DNA of 17,189 nt. Origin: CAYTSA01 sp964440345 (GTDB lineage: Bacteria; Desulfobacterota; Desulfovibrionia; Desulfovibrionales; Desulfovibrionaceae). The translations under genes were made by a program, and so were the position numbers. The notes below the pieces were generated by a model that searched no databases, was not told the DNA's origin, and saw only the letters and a list, made by a program, of their open reading frames with translations. Where the stretch lies: contig CAYTSA010000087.1 in the NCBI GenBank assembly GCA_964440345.1, positions 1 through 17,189 of the forward strand, read 5' to 3'. Of this stretch, positions 1-9,403 are shown one piece after another. The stretch's first letter is position 1. Each line of letters opens with the position of its first letter.

Positions 1-450
1 ATCTCGACGGCGCGGAAGCTGCGGGAGAGCGAGGCGCGGCTGCAGCTCGCGCTCAGCATCCTGCCTCTTGTTGTCTTCAACCAGGATATGCGCCTGCGCT
101 ACACCTGGATGCACGCCCCTTCCCCCGACTTCACGGCCAAGCAAATGCTCGGCAAGACCGACGCAGAACTCTGGCCGGAGCAGGACGCCGCCATACTGAC
201 AGAGATCAAACAGCGGGTGCTGGAAAGCGGAGCAGGGGCGCGGCAGAATGTCTCGATTGGCGACAAAGGCAAAACCCTGGTCTATGACCTGAAGGTTGAA
301 CCCTTGTGCGACGAGGCCGGCGCAATCATCGGCGTCAACGGCGCAATGTTGGCTATCACCGGCCAGCAATGCCTGGAGCTCTCTGAACCGACGGATGGAG
401 GCGATGCAGGCAGCGTGACCGTGACAACCAAGGCGCCGGCTCATGAATAG
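1..450 (+). CDS. PAS-domain sensory protein, C-terminal part (5' end outside window)
   Basis: The frame is open from base 1 to a TAG at 448-450, so the start lies off the left edge; the Met at 88 is internal to the domain. The visible 149 residues begin with a short helical linker (KLRESEARLQLAL), followed by a PAS fold of about 110 residues ending near VNGAMLAITGQQ. A tail of about 25 residues without a recognisable domain follows, and no kinase, GGDEF or receiver module comes after the PAS. PAS domains sense ligands, redox state or light and pass the signal to an attached output, so any output module must be upstream. The stop overlaps the ATG of the next gene by 8 bp (443-450), suggesting translational coupling with the hybrid kinase. 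The PAS call is firm; the overall protein type is unknown. Confidence 0.75.
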   Translation: MSTARKLRESEARLQLALSILPLVVFNQDMRLRYTWMHAPSPDFTAKQMLGKTDAELWPEQDAAILTEIKQRVLESGAGARQNVSIGDKGKTLVYDLKVEPLCDEAGAIIGVNGAMLAITGQQCLELSEPTDGGDAGSVTVTTKAPAHE

Positions 451-2650
451 CAAAGCTGACAGACCAGACGCCGCTTCGAACCTGCGACTCAAGGCGGAAG
501 CCATTGCCAGAGAAAAAAACGCCCTGGCGTCTGACGACATCGCGGCCCTCTCGCCCGAGGAGGTCCAACGGACGCTCCATGAACTGAGAGTGCACCAGAT
601 CGAACTGGAGTTGCAGAACGAGGAACTGCGCGCGGCCCAGACAGAGCTGGAGCAAAGCCGGGAGCGTTATTTCGACCTCTACGAACTGGCGCCAGCAGGC
701 TATTGCACGCTTTCAGAGCATGGGCTGCTCGTGGAGGCCAACCTCACTGCCGCCAGCATGTTGGGCGCCCCCCGAAGCATGGTGGTCAAACAACCCTTCT
801 CCCGCTTCATCTTCAAAGACGACCAGGACACATACTACCTCTACCGTAAGAAACTCTTTGAGACGGGTGAGCCGCAGCAGTATGAACTGCGGCTGGCCAG
901 GCCCGACGGCGCCGCGTTCTGGGCGTATCTGAGCACCCGCGTGGCGCGGGACAGCGAAGACGCCCCGATCTGCCGCGTGGTGCTCACCGACATCACGGAG
1001 CGAAAGCGGACGGAGGAGGCGTTGCTGGACACCCTGACCGAGCTGTCGGCAATCTATCACAACGCCCCCATCGCCATGCTGTTGCTGGATGAAGACAGAC
1101 GGGTGCGCAAAATCAATGGAGTTTCCGCGGAGTTCGCCCACCGCCCCGCGGAAGAGATGCTCGGCATGAGAAGCGGAGAAGCGCTACGCTGTCTGCATCA
1201 TCTCGACGACCCGCAAGGCTGTGGATTTGGGCCTGCCTGCCAAACATGCATCATTCGCCAGACAGTGATGGACACCTTTGCCAGCGCGCAAGGCAGAAAG
1301 AACATCGAAGCAAGCCTGCCTTTTCCCGAGGGGCCAACATCCACGACGAAAGACCTCCAGATAAGTACTGCGTATCTGGAACTAGCCGGCAAGCCAAGGG
1401 TTCTGGTTTGCATGCTGGACATCACCGATCAAAAGAAAAACGAGAAAGACCTGATCACTGCCAAGGAGCAAGCCGAGGCCGCCAATAGCGCCAAGTCGAA
1501 TTTCCTGGCCAACATGAGCCACGAGATACGCACGCCCCTCAATGGCATTCAGGGCATGCTCGACTTACTCAAACTCTCCTTCCTCGACACGGAGCAAAAG
1601 GAACACCTCGACCTTGCTTTCCAGTCGTGTCAACGGCTGGCACGGCTGCTCAACGACATCCTGGACCTTTCCAGGGTCGAGGCAGCGCGACTGCCCCTGC
1701 TGATGGAACCGTTCAGCCTCACTGAGGCCCTGCACTCCTCGGAGGTCCTGTTCCGCCCCACTTCACGCCAAACCGGCGTCGCGCTGCATTTCCATGTGGA
1801 CCCGGCCATCCCCGACGGCCTGCTCGGGGATACATTCCGGCTGCAACAGGTGGTCAACAACTTCATCGGCAACGCCTTCAAATTTACTGTATCCGGCAGC
1901 ATCAGCGTTGCGGCGCACCTTCTCCCTGGGACAAAGGCTGGACAGTCGCGGGTGCTGTTCTCGGTCGCGGACACAGGCTGCGGAATCCCGGACGACAAAA
2001 TCGACGAGATATTCAAGCCCTTCACCCAGACCAGTGGCGGCTTCAACCGGAAGCATCAGGGCGCGGGCCTCGGCCTTGCAATCTGCAAACAACTGATCGG
2101 CCTCATGGGTGGCGCCATCACCGTGGACAGTGAGGTCGACAGAGGAACAACCATATACTTCTGTATCTCTTTCGAACGCTGTACGCATTTTCAGGCGGCC
2201 CCTGACGGGAGCTACACAACTCCCGAGTCCGTGGGGGTGGCCAGTGGCGAGGGGAATGTTCTCGCCGCAGTGTCGCGTGTGCTCATCGCTGAAGATGATC
2301 AGGTGAGTGCACTATTGGCAAAAAGGCTCCTTTCCAAAGCCGGGGTAACTGTCAAAGTCGTTGAAGATGGAGCGCAGGCTTTGGCTGCGTTACGCCAAGA
2401 GCATTTCGACTTGGTGCTGATGGACGTGCAGATGCCGGTCATGGACGGCATTGAAGCTACCCGGGCAATCCGTAATGGCGAGGCAGGGGGTAACAAGCAA
2501 AACATCCCCATCATCGCCATGACTGCTTACGCCATGTCCGGGGACCGGGAAAACTTCCTGGAGGCGGGCATGAACAGCTACGTGGCCAAGCCTTTGGAGA
2601 TGGGAGTGTTGCTCAAGGCCGTTGAAGAAACCATTGGTACTCAAGCATGA
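443..2650 (+). CDS. Cytoplasmic hybrid sensor histidine kinase (PAS-PAS-HisKA-HATPase-REC)
   Basis: This 735-residue protein has no signal peptide or membrane segment, so it should sense a cytoplasmic cue. Order: N-terminal coiled coil (about 40-75), PAS1 (about 75-190, ending DITERKR), PAS2 (about 195-330), HisKA with SFLANMSHEIRTPLNG and phospho-acceptor His360, and HATPase_c with N box (NNFIGNAFKF, 472-481), DTGCGIPDD (510-518) and GAGLGLAI (540-547). A receiver domain follows (613-735) with acidic pair DD618-619, phospho-acceptor Asp661 (LVLMDVQMPVMDG) and Lys716. All key residues for autophosphorylation and relay to the receiver are present. There is no DNA-binding or HPt output, so an Hpt partner elsewhere is likely. 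PAS2 carries a Cys/His cluster (C250, H252-H253, C260, C266, C269). The start at 443 has a modest AAGG upstream and overlaps the preceding stop. Confidence 0.9.
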   Translation: MNSKADRPDAASNLRLKAEAIAREKNALASDDIAALSPEEVQRTLHELRVHQIELELQNEELRAAQTELEQSRERYFDLYELAPAGYCTLSEHGLLVEANLTAASMLGAPRSMVVKQPFSRFIFKDDQDTYYLYRKKLFETGEPQQYELRLARPDGAAFWAYLSTRVARDSEDAPICRVVLTDITERKRTEEALLDTLTELSAIYHNAPIAMLLLDEDRRVRKINGVSAEFAHRPAEEMLGMRSGEALRCLHHLDDPQGCGFGPACQTCIIRQTVMDTFASAQGRKNIEASLPFPEGPTSTTKDLQISTAYLELAGKPRVLVCMLDITDQKKNEKDLITAKEQAEAANSAKSNFLANMSHEIRTPLNGIQGMLDLLKLSFLDTEQKEHLDLAFQSCQRLARLLNDILDLSRVEAARLPLLMEPFSLTEALHSSEVLFRPTSRQTGVALHFHVDPAIPDGLLGDTFRLQQVVNNFIGNAFKFTVSGSISVAAHLLPGTKAGQSRVLFSVADTGCGIPDDKIDEIFKPFTQTSGGFNRKHQGAGLGLAICKQLIGLMGGAITVDSEVDRGTTIYFCISFERCTHFQAAPDGSYTTPESVGVASGEGNVLAAVSRVLIAEDDQVSALLAKRLLSKAGVTVKVVEDGAQALAALRQEHFDLVLMDVQMPVMDGIEATRAIRNGEAGGNKQNIPIIAMTAYAMSGDRENFLEAGMNSYVAKPLEMGVLLKAVEETIGTQA

Positions 2651-2810
2651 CAATGGATGGGATATTTCCCAGACATGCTGGTGGATGCTATCCTCGGGAA
2701 AAAGTATAGCCAATGAGCAAACAGCCAGAGACTTCATGGGAGAAGGATTGAAGTCTTGCCGGCGCCAACAGCAAAGAGCAATACATTGGCAATGAACTCG
2801 AACAAATCTT

Positions 2811-2831
2811 TAGGGCCATATACAGGCCCTA
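2811..2831. repeat. Inverted repeat, 7-bp arms, 7-nt loop
   Basis: TAGGGCC (2811-2817) and GGCCCTA (2825-2831) are perfect reverse complements separated by ATATACA. It lies downstream of both convergent kinase genes. A T-rich tail is lacking, so terminator function is only possible. Confidence 0.45.
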
Positions 2832-2919
2832 TAGCATTTAACGATTGAAATGCGTGCATTACGAGGGGCAAAGCCCGTCTACAAGCATTCACGTCAATGA
2901 TTTGCAAGCAAATCCTTGC

Positions 2920-2945
2920 AGAGCATTTCAACTGTGAAATGCTCT
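2920..2945. repeat. Perfect 11-bp-arm hairpin with 4-nt loop
   Basis: AGAGCATTTCA (2920-2930), loop ACTG, then TGAAATGCTCT (2935-2945). The arms are perfectly complementary and the site lies in the convergent intergenic gap. No T run follows on either strand, so it is not a standard rho-independent terminator. It could be a REP-like element, a protein-binding palindrome or a bidirectional transcript-end structure. Confidence 0.6.
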
Positions 2946-3050
2946 AGTGAGTTCTTGTCGCATCTGGCCATTGACAAAATGTCCATGACTTCTCAGCGCA
3001 GTCCAGCAGGTCCACGGCCCGGCCGGCGGCCAGGGCAGGAAACATATGGT

Positions 3051-5579
3051 TCAGCCGGAAAAATGGCGTATCACGCCCAGCAGCGCATCCAGTTCAAAAG
3101 GTTTGGCCAGATACCCGTCCATGCCGGCGTCACGAAACGTTTTCTTGATTTCGGTCATGGCGTGGGCGGTGAGGGCGACAATGGGCACGCGGGCCTTGTC
3201 CTGGCCGGCTTCTCCGTTGCGGATGGCCTTGGCCGCCTCCAGACCGTCCATGACTGGCATTTGCACGTCCATCAACACGAGATCGTAGGCTTTTTCACGC
3301 AACCGTTCCAGGGCCTCCTGTCCGTTTAACGCCTCATCCACAGCTATGCCCTGACGCTCCAACATCCGGCTTACAGTCATGCGGTTTACCCGGTCATCCT
3401 CCACCACCAGAACGCGCTGCAGCTTCTGCGCCAGGGAAACAGGACTGTTTTCCAGAACGGAGTGCGCCTCTTCAGGAATGCTTTCAAAAGGCAAAGAAAC
3501 CCAAAAAGTGCTGCCGTGGCCCAACTCGCTGTCTACGCACAGACTGCCTCCCAACAGTCCTGTCAGCCGGCTGGCTATGGGCAACCCCAGGCCGGCGCCC
3601 TGATACTTGCGGGTCAACCCCCGGTCCGCCTGGCCAAAGGAAGCGAAAATTATTTCGTACTCATCAACGTCAATGCCGGGCCCGTTATCGCGCACGGAAA
3701 AGGCCAGCTGCACCCTCTTGCCCTGCCCGGGTCCAGCTCGCATCACGTCCAGGGTCACTGTTCCTGTTTCGCTGAACTTCACAGCGTTGCCCACCAGATT
3801 GAAGAGTATCTGCCGCAACCGCTGTTCGTCGCCCATGACGCGCGCAGGCGTCTCCGGAGCAATGGTAATCTTGAGCGCTAGCCCTTTTTCCATGGCCATG
3901 AAACCAAAAAGATTCTCCACAGAGATGATCACGTCTTGCACGTGCAAGAGCTCGTTAACCACAGCCAGCTTGCCCGCCTCCACCGCGGAGAGGTCTAGTA
4001 TATCCGACAGCAGGCTGGTCAGCCGCTTGCCGGCAAGCAATGCAGCGTCAACACATTCGCGCTGGTCGAGGTCCAGTTCAGAGGATTTGATCAGCTGCAG
4101 CATGCCGATGACGCCGTTAAGCGGGGTGCGTATTTCATGGCTCATGTTGGCCAGGAACTCCGACTTGGTCCGGCTGGCCGATTCGGCTGCCTCTTTGGCC
4201 TCCAGCAGCTCCTGCTCGTTGCGCTTGCGCTCGGTGATGTCCTCAAACACCGTGGCGAACTGGTCCGGAGCAACAGACACCACAGACACCGAAAAATGCT
4301 TTTGCATGGGCGCAAAGTACGGTTCAAACTGGTAGTTCCGCCCGGTCAGCGCAACGGTTGAAAATTCCTTAAGATAGGGCGCGAAATCCACCCCATATAC
4401 CTCGCGGCCTGTCTTTCCTACGGCTTGTTCGCGTGGTATGGACAGCATCCGCTCGTAAGCCGGGTTCACGTCCAGCAGCCGGTAGTCCACAACCTGTCCG
4501 GCTTGACCGCGCACCAGCTCATGCAAAGCCACGCCTTCCTGCATGGAGGCGAACAGGCTGTGAAACCGTTCTTCGCTGGCTATGAGCGCTTCCTTGGCCT
4601 TGCGTTTGTCCAGCAGCAACAGCACGCTGGAAACAAACGCCTGGATTTGCATGACGTCGTCATCAGTGTAGTCCGCCTGCTTGTTTGCCACTGCAGCTAT
4701 GGCGGCAACATTGCCCTTTTTCAGAATAGGCACGGAAAGTAGCCTTGTTATGGGCACATGCCCGTCCGGTACGCCTTTCTTGCCGGGGTGGTTCTGGGCA
4801 TAATCGTTCAGGATCAAGGGTTTCAGTTCCCTGACCGCCCGGGCCCACACTCCGGCGGATTGCACAGGAAAATGCAGGGGCGTCGTCCCTACAGAGCACG
4901 CGCTCATGACCGACCTGGACCAATTGTGAATGCTAACTTCGCCAGCGTCATCATTCAAAAAACCAAAAAAGGAAAAAGCGCTGCCAGTCAGCTTCTGAAT
5001 CTCTTCCAGCACGAGATCGCATAATTCACTAAAGCCGGCTTCAGTCATCTGGGCCACGTTCCACAAAGACTGCAGCCTGTCCTGCAGAGCCTGGCGCTCT
5101 TCCTGGGCTTCTACCCTTTCGGTCACGTCCTCGGCGTGCAAAAGCACTTTGTCAGGACCAGTAAAAACCCAGACGCCGCGTATCCACTTTTTCTCGCCGC
5201 TTGTGGGAAGGATGTAGCTAAACGTCCTGCGAATAGTGCGCTTCTCAGACACACACTGTTTCAGCGCCTGGAAAAGATGGCGGTTTTCCAGCGCTTCATA
5301 TAACCGGCTGGCCCGCACGCCCATGAGTGTAGACATCTGGCCATGGGCGAGTTTGTCGGCCGCCTTATTGCAATCGGAAAGTTCAAAATCGCCGTCTTGT
5401 CTTTTCCAGACGAAAATAGGGACGGGAAGATCATCAAAGTGCGCCCTGTAGCTCTCTCCATTGGGGCCAGTTCCGGCCCTGGCGCGCTCTAGTTCTTTCT
5501 CCAGCTCGGCGATGCGCCGCCGGGCTTGTTGCAGTTCTTCGTGCAGGCTGTGTTGTGTACCGGTATGGTCCGGGCCCAT
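3051..5579 (-). CDS. Cytoplasmic hybrid sensor histidine kinase (PAS-GAF-PAS-HisKA-HATPase-REC)
   Basis: This 842-residue protein has no membrane segment. Order: N-terminal coiled coil (about 12-36), PAS (about 45-155), GAF (about 170-325, with FSFFGFLNDD and RLLSVPILKKGN), and PAS (about 335-450, ending EDITERKR). HisKA has FLANMSHEIRTPLNG with His481. HATPase_c has an N box (FNLVGNAVKF, 593-602), DNGPGI (631-636) and GAGLGLPI (661-668). The receiver (722-842) has EDD727-729, Asp771 and Lys826. It should autophosphorylate in response to an unknown intracellular signal and pass phosphate to its own receiver; no HPt or output domain is present. The receiver closely resembles that of the kinase at 443-2650 (shared MDVQMPVMDG and AIRNGEAG), so the two convergent genes are probably paralogues. 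The ATG at 5577-5579 is preceded by a purine-rich GGGGGAGGG with tight spacing. Confidence 0.9.
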   Translation of the reverse strand: MGPDHTGTQHSLHEELQQARRRIAELEKELERARAGTGPNGESYRAHFDDLPVPIFVWKRQDGDFELSDCNKAADKLAHGQMSTLMGVRASRLYEALENRHLFQALKQCVSEKRTIRRTFSYILPTSGEKKWIRGVWVFTGPDKVLLHAEDVTERVEAQEERQALQDRLQSLWNVAQMTEAGFSELCDLVLEEIQKLTGSAFSFFGFLNDDAGEVSIHNWSRSVMSACSVGTTPLHFPVQSAGVWARAVRELKPLILNDYAQNHPGKKGVPDGHVPITRLLSVPILKKGNVAAIAAVANKQADYTDDDVMQIQAFVSSVLLLLDKRKAKEALIASEERFHSLFASMQEGVALHELVRGQAGQVVDYRLLDVNPAYERMLSIPREQAVGKTGREVYGVDFAPYLKEFSTVALTGRNYQFEPYFAPMQKHFSVSVVSVAPDQFATVFEDITERKRNEQELLEAKEAAESASRTKSEFLANMSHEIRTPLNGVIGMLQLIKSSELDLDQRECVDAALLAGKRLTSLLSDILDLSAVEAGKLAVVNELLHVQDVIISVENLFGFMAMEKGLALKITIAPETPARVMGDEQRLRQILFNLVGNAVKFSETGTVTLDVMRAGPGQGKRVQLAFSVRDNGPGIDVDEYEIIFASFGQADRGLTRKYQGAGLGLPIASRLTGLLGGSLCVDSELGHGSTFWVSLPFESIPEEAHSVLENSPVSLAQKLQRVLVVEDDRVNRMTVSRMLERQGIAVDEALNGQEALERLREKAYDLVLMDVQMPVMDGLEAAKAIRNGEAGQDKARVPIVALTAHAMTEIKKTFRDAGMDGYLAKPFELDALLGVIRHFSG

Positions 5580-5690
5580 TCCCTCCCCCTGGAACGCTGT
5601 TTACTGAGGGTGTTGAACAATGACTTTTTTTAACACGCAGCTATGGATGTACAGCAAAGGCTACGACATGGATAATAGTATTCAATTTTT

Positions 5691-7052
5691 TCACTCATAA
5701 AGCAACAACAACAACGCAGAACCGGGCAGTTGGCCGCCCATGGCGCCAGGACTGAATTGGGCGCTCGTGTTGCCTGTCCTGGCCCGGTCCGCCAGCTCGC
5801 AAGCCGCCGCCCCCACCGTCGTACCCAGGTCAAGCTCTGGAACGCCGGAAGGCTCCACCGCCAACCGAATGGACACCCGGTCAAACGCCGCCATGGCGTC
5901 GTTGTCCACAGCCTCAGGAATGGACTGTTCCGCAATCTTCTCCACATAACTTTTATCAGGATTCAGCCGCGCCATTTTCACGCCTGCATCAAGAAAACCA
6001 TTATATTGCACGAGAATGTGGGGATGATCCAACGCAGTTTGGGCGTGGTCCTGCTGGCCGGCGACCACAATGAACATGACGTCAGGGTGATGTTCGACAA
6101 TCTCCGAGAACCAGTACTCCCCGTTGCGGACCAGCCAAAAATCGAGGGCCTGGCTGGACGTGGCCAGATGGTCCGGCGGGTCCTCCGGAAAGACGGAAAA
6201 ATCCTCCGCAGCCGTGGTCAACTGCACGGAAAGGTACGCTTCGCAACCGGATTCCCGGTCCCACACAAAGGGGAGCGGGGCGTAGTCCACCCCTGAATCA
6301 AAGAGGTCGTTCTGGTTGACGTCAAAATAAAAGCCGCCAAGCAATAGTCCGCAAGGGTCGCTGGGCGTTGTCACCGCCAGGTCCGCAGCGTAGCGCAGCA
6401 CGGTGTAGTCGAACTTCCCGGTGGTCGAACTGTAAGCCGGATTGCGCAACGGATTCGTGTTTGGCCCCTGGGCGTGAGAGCCGGCTTCTAGCGTGGGCAT
6501 GGCGTCGCCCACAGGCGATTCCCAGTGCAGCAGAAAAGCCAGCGGCTTCAGCTCTTTCCCGTGCTTGCCGGCCGCAGCCATGACAGCGTTGCCGCCGTTG
6601 GACGCGCCAACCATGCCCACGGCGCCGGTCAGTGGTATGTCCGGGCCAATCAGCTGGGCTAGGCTCTTGCCGTCCATGTCCGGAATCAAGCCTTGGGCAA
6701 AGCGGACCACGTCCGCCAGGGCCTGCACGGAGTCGGCGCCCCGGTAGTCGAAATCGCCCCCGCTCTGCCAATCGCCCTGGCCGCTGCCGGGAAAGTTGAA
6801 GGACAATTCCACAAAACCGTATTCGTCGAGGCTCAAGCCTTTTTCTGAAAGCATCGCCCCGTCCGTGCCGCCGGTCACGAACACCACAGCCGGCGCGCCG
6901 TCTGCGTAGCGCGGTGTATCAGGAACGTCCACCCGCACGGCCAGGCCGCCGTTTCCGGCTGCGGAAGAGGCCACGCGGGCGTACAGTGTGGCGGCGTTGG
7001 CCGGGACCACAAAAATGAAATACAGAAAAAGAACTATACTGGAAGATCGCAT
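5691..7052 (-). CDS. Secreted alpha/beta-hydrolase-fold protein (putative esterase/lipase-like)
   Basis: Residues 1-20 (MRSSSIVLFLYFIFVVPANA) form a clear Sec signal peptide with a likely ANA/A cleavage site, so the protein is exported. The mature part has alpha/beta-hydrolase features: strand VVFVTGG near the N-terminus (oxyanion region), FNFPGSG, and the nucleophile elbow GASNGG with Ser151. A later IVVAGQQDH strand-turn (Asp335) and downstream histidines (343, 345) are candidates for the acid and base. Residues 244-256 (DVNQNDLFDSGVD) resemble an EF-hand/dockerin-type calcium loop. The substrate is unknown. I chose the ATG at 7050-7052; an in-frame TTG at 7065-7067 would add five residues before the signal peptide. 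The C-terminus ends in a Leu run encoded partly by (TTG)4. The total is 453 residues. It is flanked by a kinase and groEL on the same strand, with no obvious shared operon. Confidence 0.65.
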   Translation of the reverse strand: MRSSSIVLFLYFIFVVPANAATLYARVASSAAGNGGLAVRVDVPDTPRYADGAPAVVFVTGGTDGAMLSEKGLSLDEYGFVELSFNFPGSGQGDWQSGGDFDYRGADSVQALADVVRFAQGLIPDMDGKSLAQLIGPDIPLTGAVGMVGASNGGNAVMAAAGKHGKELKPLAFLLHWESPVGDAMPTLEAGSHAQGPNTNPLRNPAYSSTTGKFDYTVLRYAADLAVTTPSDPCGLLLGGFYFDVNQNDLFDSGVDYAPLPFVWDRESGCEAYLSVQLTTAAEDFSVFPEDPPDHLATSSQALDFWLVRNGEYWFSEIVEHHPDVMFIVVAGQQDHAQTALDHPHILVQYNGFLDAGVKMARLNPDKSYVEKIAEQSIPEAVDNDAMAAFDRVSIRLAVEPSGVPELDLGTTVGAAACELADRARTGNTSAQFSPGAMGGQLPGSALLLLLYE

Positions 7053-7144
7053 TGCCCCACTGTTCAAACCCTCAAAGTTCTCAGGCTTACGTGTAACAAA
7101 CTGCTAGCAGCACTGGCAAGAAGCAGCGCAAACTAAATAGCCCG

Positions 7145-7180
7145 ATATAAAGCCGGGCCTCCCATCTGGGAAGCCCGGCT
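7145..7180 (-). terminator. groESL intrinsic terminator hairpin
   Basis: Bases 7151-7180 form a 14-bp-arm inverted repeat (AGCCGGGC...GCCCGGCT) with one mismatch and a 2-nt loop. It lies about 30 bp past the groEL stop. On the minus strand the stem is followed by a short U-rich stretch (UUUAUAU). Its strength and position support transcription termination of groESL. Confidence 0.8.
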
Positions 7181-7212
7181 CGTGAGTGCTTGGGTAGTCG
7201 GCGTAAAGCGGC

Positions 7213-8859
<1,647 letters not shown>

Positions 8860-8939
8860 ATGTCTATCCTCCTTGATGTCTCTTATGATGAAATGTAAAA
8901 AATCCTAGCCGTACAAACTGATATCGCTCAAGTCGATTG

Positions 8940-9227
8940 CTAGTCTATGATAGCCAGAATATCGTCTTCGCGCATTACCAGATGCTCCACGCCGTCAATC
9001 TTCACTTCAGTGCCGGCGTACTTGTTGAAAAGCACCACGTCGCCCTTTTTCACCTGCATTTTCGCAGTCTTTCCGTCATCGGCGGTCTTGCCGGGGCCAG
9101 CGGCCACGACTTCTCCCTTCATGGGCTTTTCCTTGGCGGTGTCCGGGATGATGATGCCGCCACTGGTGACTTCTTCCTCTTCCAAGCGCTTGACGAGAAC
9201 GCGATCATGCAACGGTTTCAGCTTCAT
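8940..9227 (-). CDS. groES: Co-chaperonin GroES (10-kDa)
   Basis: A 95-residue GroES that forms the heptameric lid on GroEL. It has the expected N-terminus (KLKPLHDRVLVKR), the mobile loop (EEEVTSGGIIIPDTAKEKP, which contacts GroEL), AAGPGK, the VKKGDVVLFNKYAGTEVK core and an ending of VMREDDILAIID. The frame is open further upstream, but the start is set at the ATG 9225-9227: GGAGG lies 7 nt upstream, and the longer version would translate through the CIRCE operator and promoter. It is the first gene of groESL, 80 bp before groEL. Normal length and no odd residues. Confidence 0.98.
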   Translation of the reverse strand: MKLKPLHDRVLVKRLEEEEVTSGGIIIPDTAKEKPMKGEVVAAGPGKTADDGKTAKMQVKKGDVVLFNKYAGTEVKIDGVEHLVMREDDILAIID

Positions 9228-9265
9228 AACTATACCTCCGTAATGTGTGGTCGTGTAATGTTTTG

Positions 9266-9292
9266 TTAGCACTCGCACTCGATGAGTGCCAA
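9266..9292. promoter_or_regulatory. CIRCE operator (HrcA binding site) for groESL
   Basis: TTAGCACTC (9266-9274), nine spacer bases, then GAGTGCCAA (9284-9292). This matches the CIRCE consensus TTAGCACTC-N9-GAGTGCTAA with one mismatch. It lies between the groESL promoter and the groES ribosome binding site, the normal position for HrcA repression. The spacer contains a second GCACTC, giving a nested perfect palindrome GCACTC-GAT-GAGTGC (9275-9289). Confidence 0.93.
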
Positions 9293-9309
9293 CAGCTTCC
9301 GAGAATCGA

Positions 9310-9337
9310 AATATACGCACAGTCGAAAAAAAGGCAA
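9310..9337 (-). promoter_or_regulatory. sigma70-type promoter of groESL
   Basis: On the minus strand, TTGCCT (9332-9337) and TATATT (9310-9315) are separated by 16 bp. The -10 is a 5/6 match and the -35 a 4/6 match to consensus. The predicted transcription start falls just upstream of the CIRCE element, as is typical of HrcA-regulated groE operons. Confidence 0.7.
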
Positions 9338-9403
9338 GACCTTTTCCCTAAAAAATTTGTAAGAGAAGCGACAACAGGAGATTACTGCTGGCGGCTGCGG
9401 CGG

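Larger units (their letters stand above)
2651..3050. other. 400-bp intergenic region between convergent kinase genes
   Basis: No convincing gene is visible. Short open frames here lack a ribosome binding site and recognisable motifs. The region lies between the 3' ends of two convergent hybrid kinase genes and is AT-richer than they are. It contains two clear inverted repeats (2811-2831 and 2920-2945). Neither is followed by a T run in either direction, so neither is a textbook intrinsic terminator, but termination or transcript-end protection is a reasonable role for one or both. The length is generous for a convergent gap, so a decayed gene or small RNA cannot be excluded. Confidence 0.6.

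Noticed and set aside
2734..2931. 65-codon minus-strand frame in the convergent gap with GAGKTS near its end
   Set aside because: Resembles a partial Walker A by chance; too short, P-loop at the wrong end, no ribosome binding site and no supporting motif.
3607..4335. 242-codon plus-strand frame opposite the second hybrid kinase
   Set aside because: Ser/Arg-rich shadow across GAF-PAS-HisKA coding sequence; no motif.
5698..5714. CAA/TTG triplet repeat at the end of the hydrolase gene as a phase-variation tract
   Set aside because: Only four in-frame units at the very C-terminus; length change would not switch the frame.
8940..9320. Longer GroES with about 31 extra N-terminal residues
   Set aside because: The extension would translate through the CIRCE operator and promoter -10; the ATG at 9227 has an ideal GGAGG.
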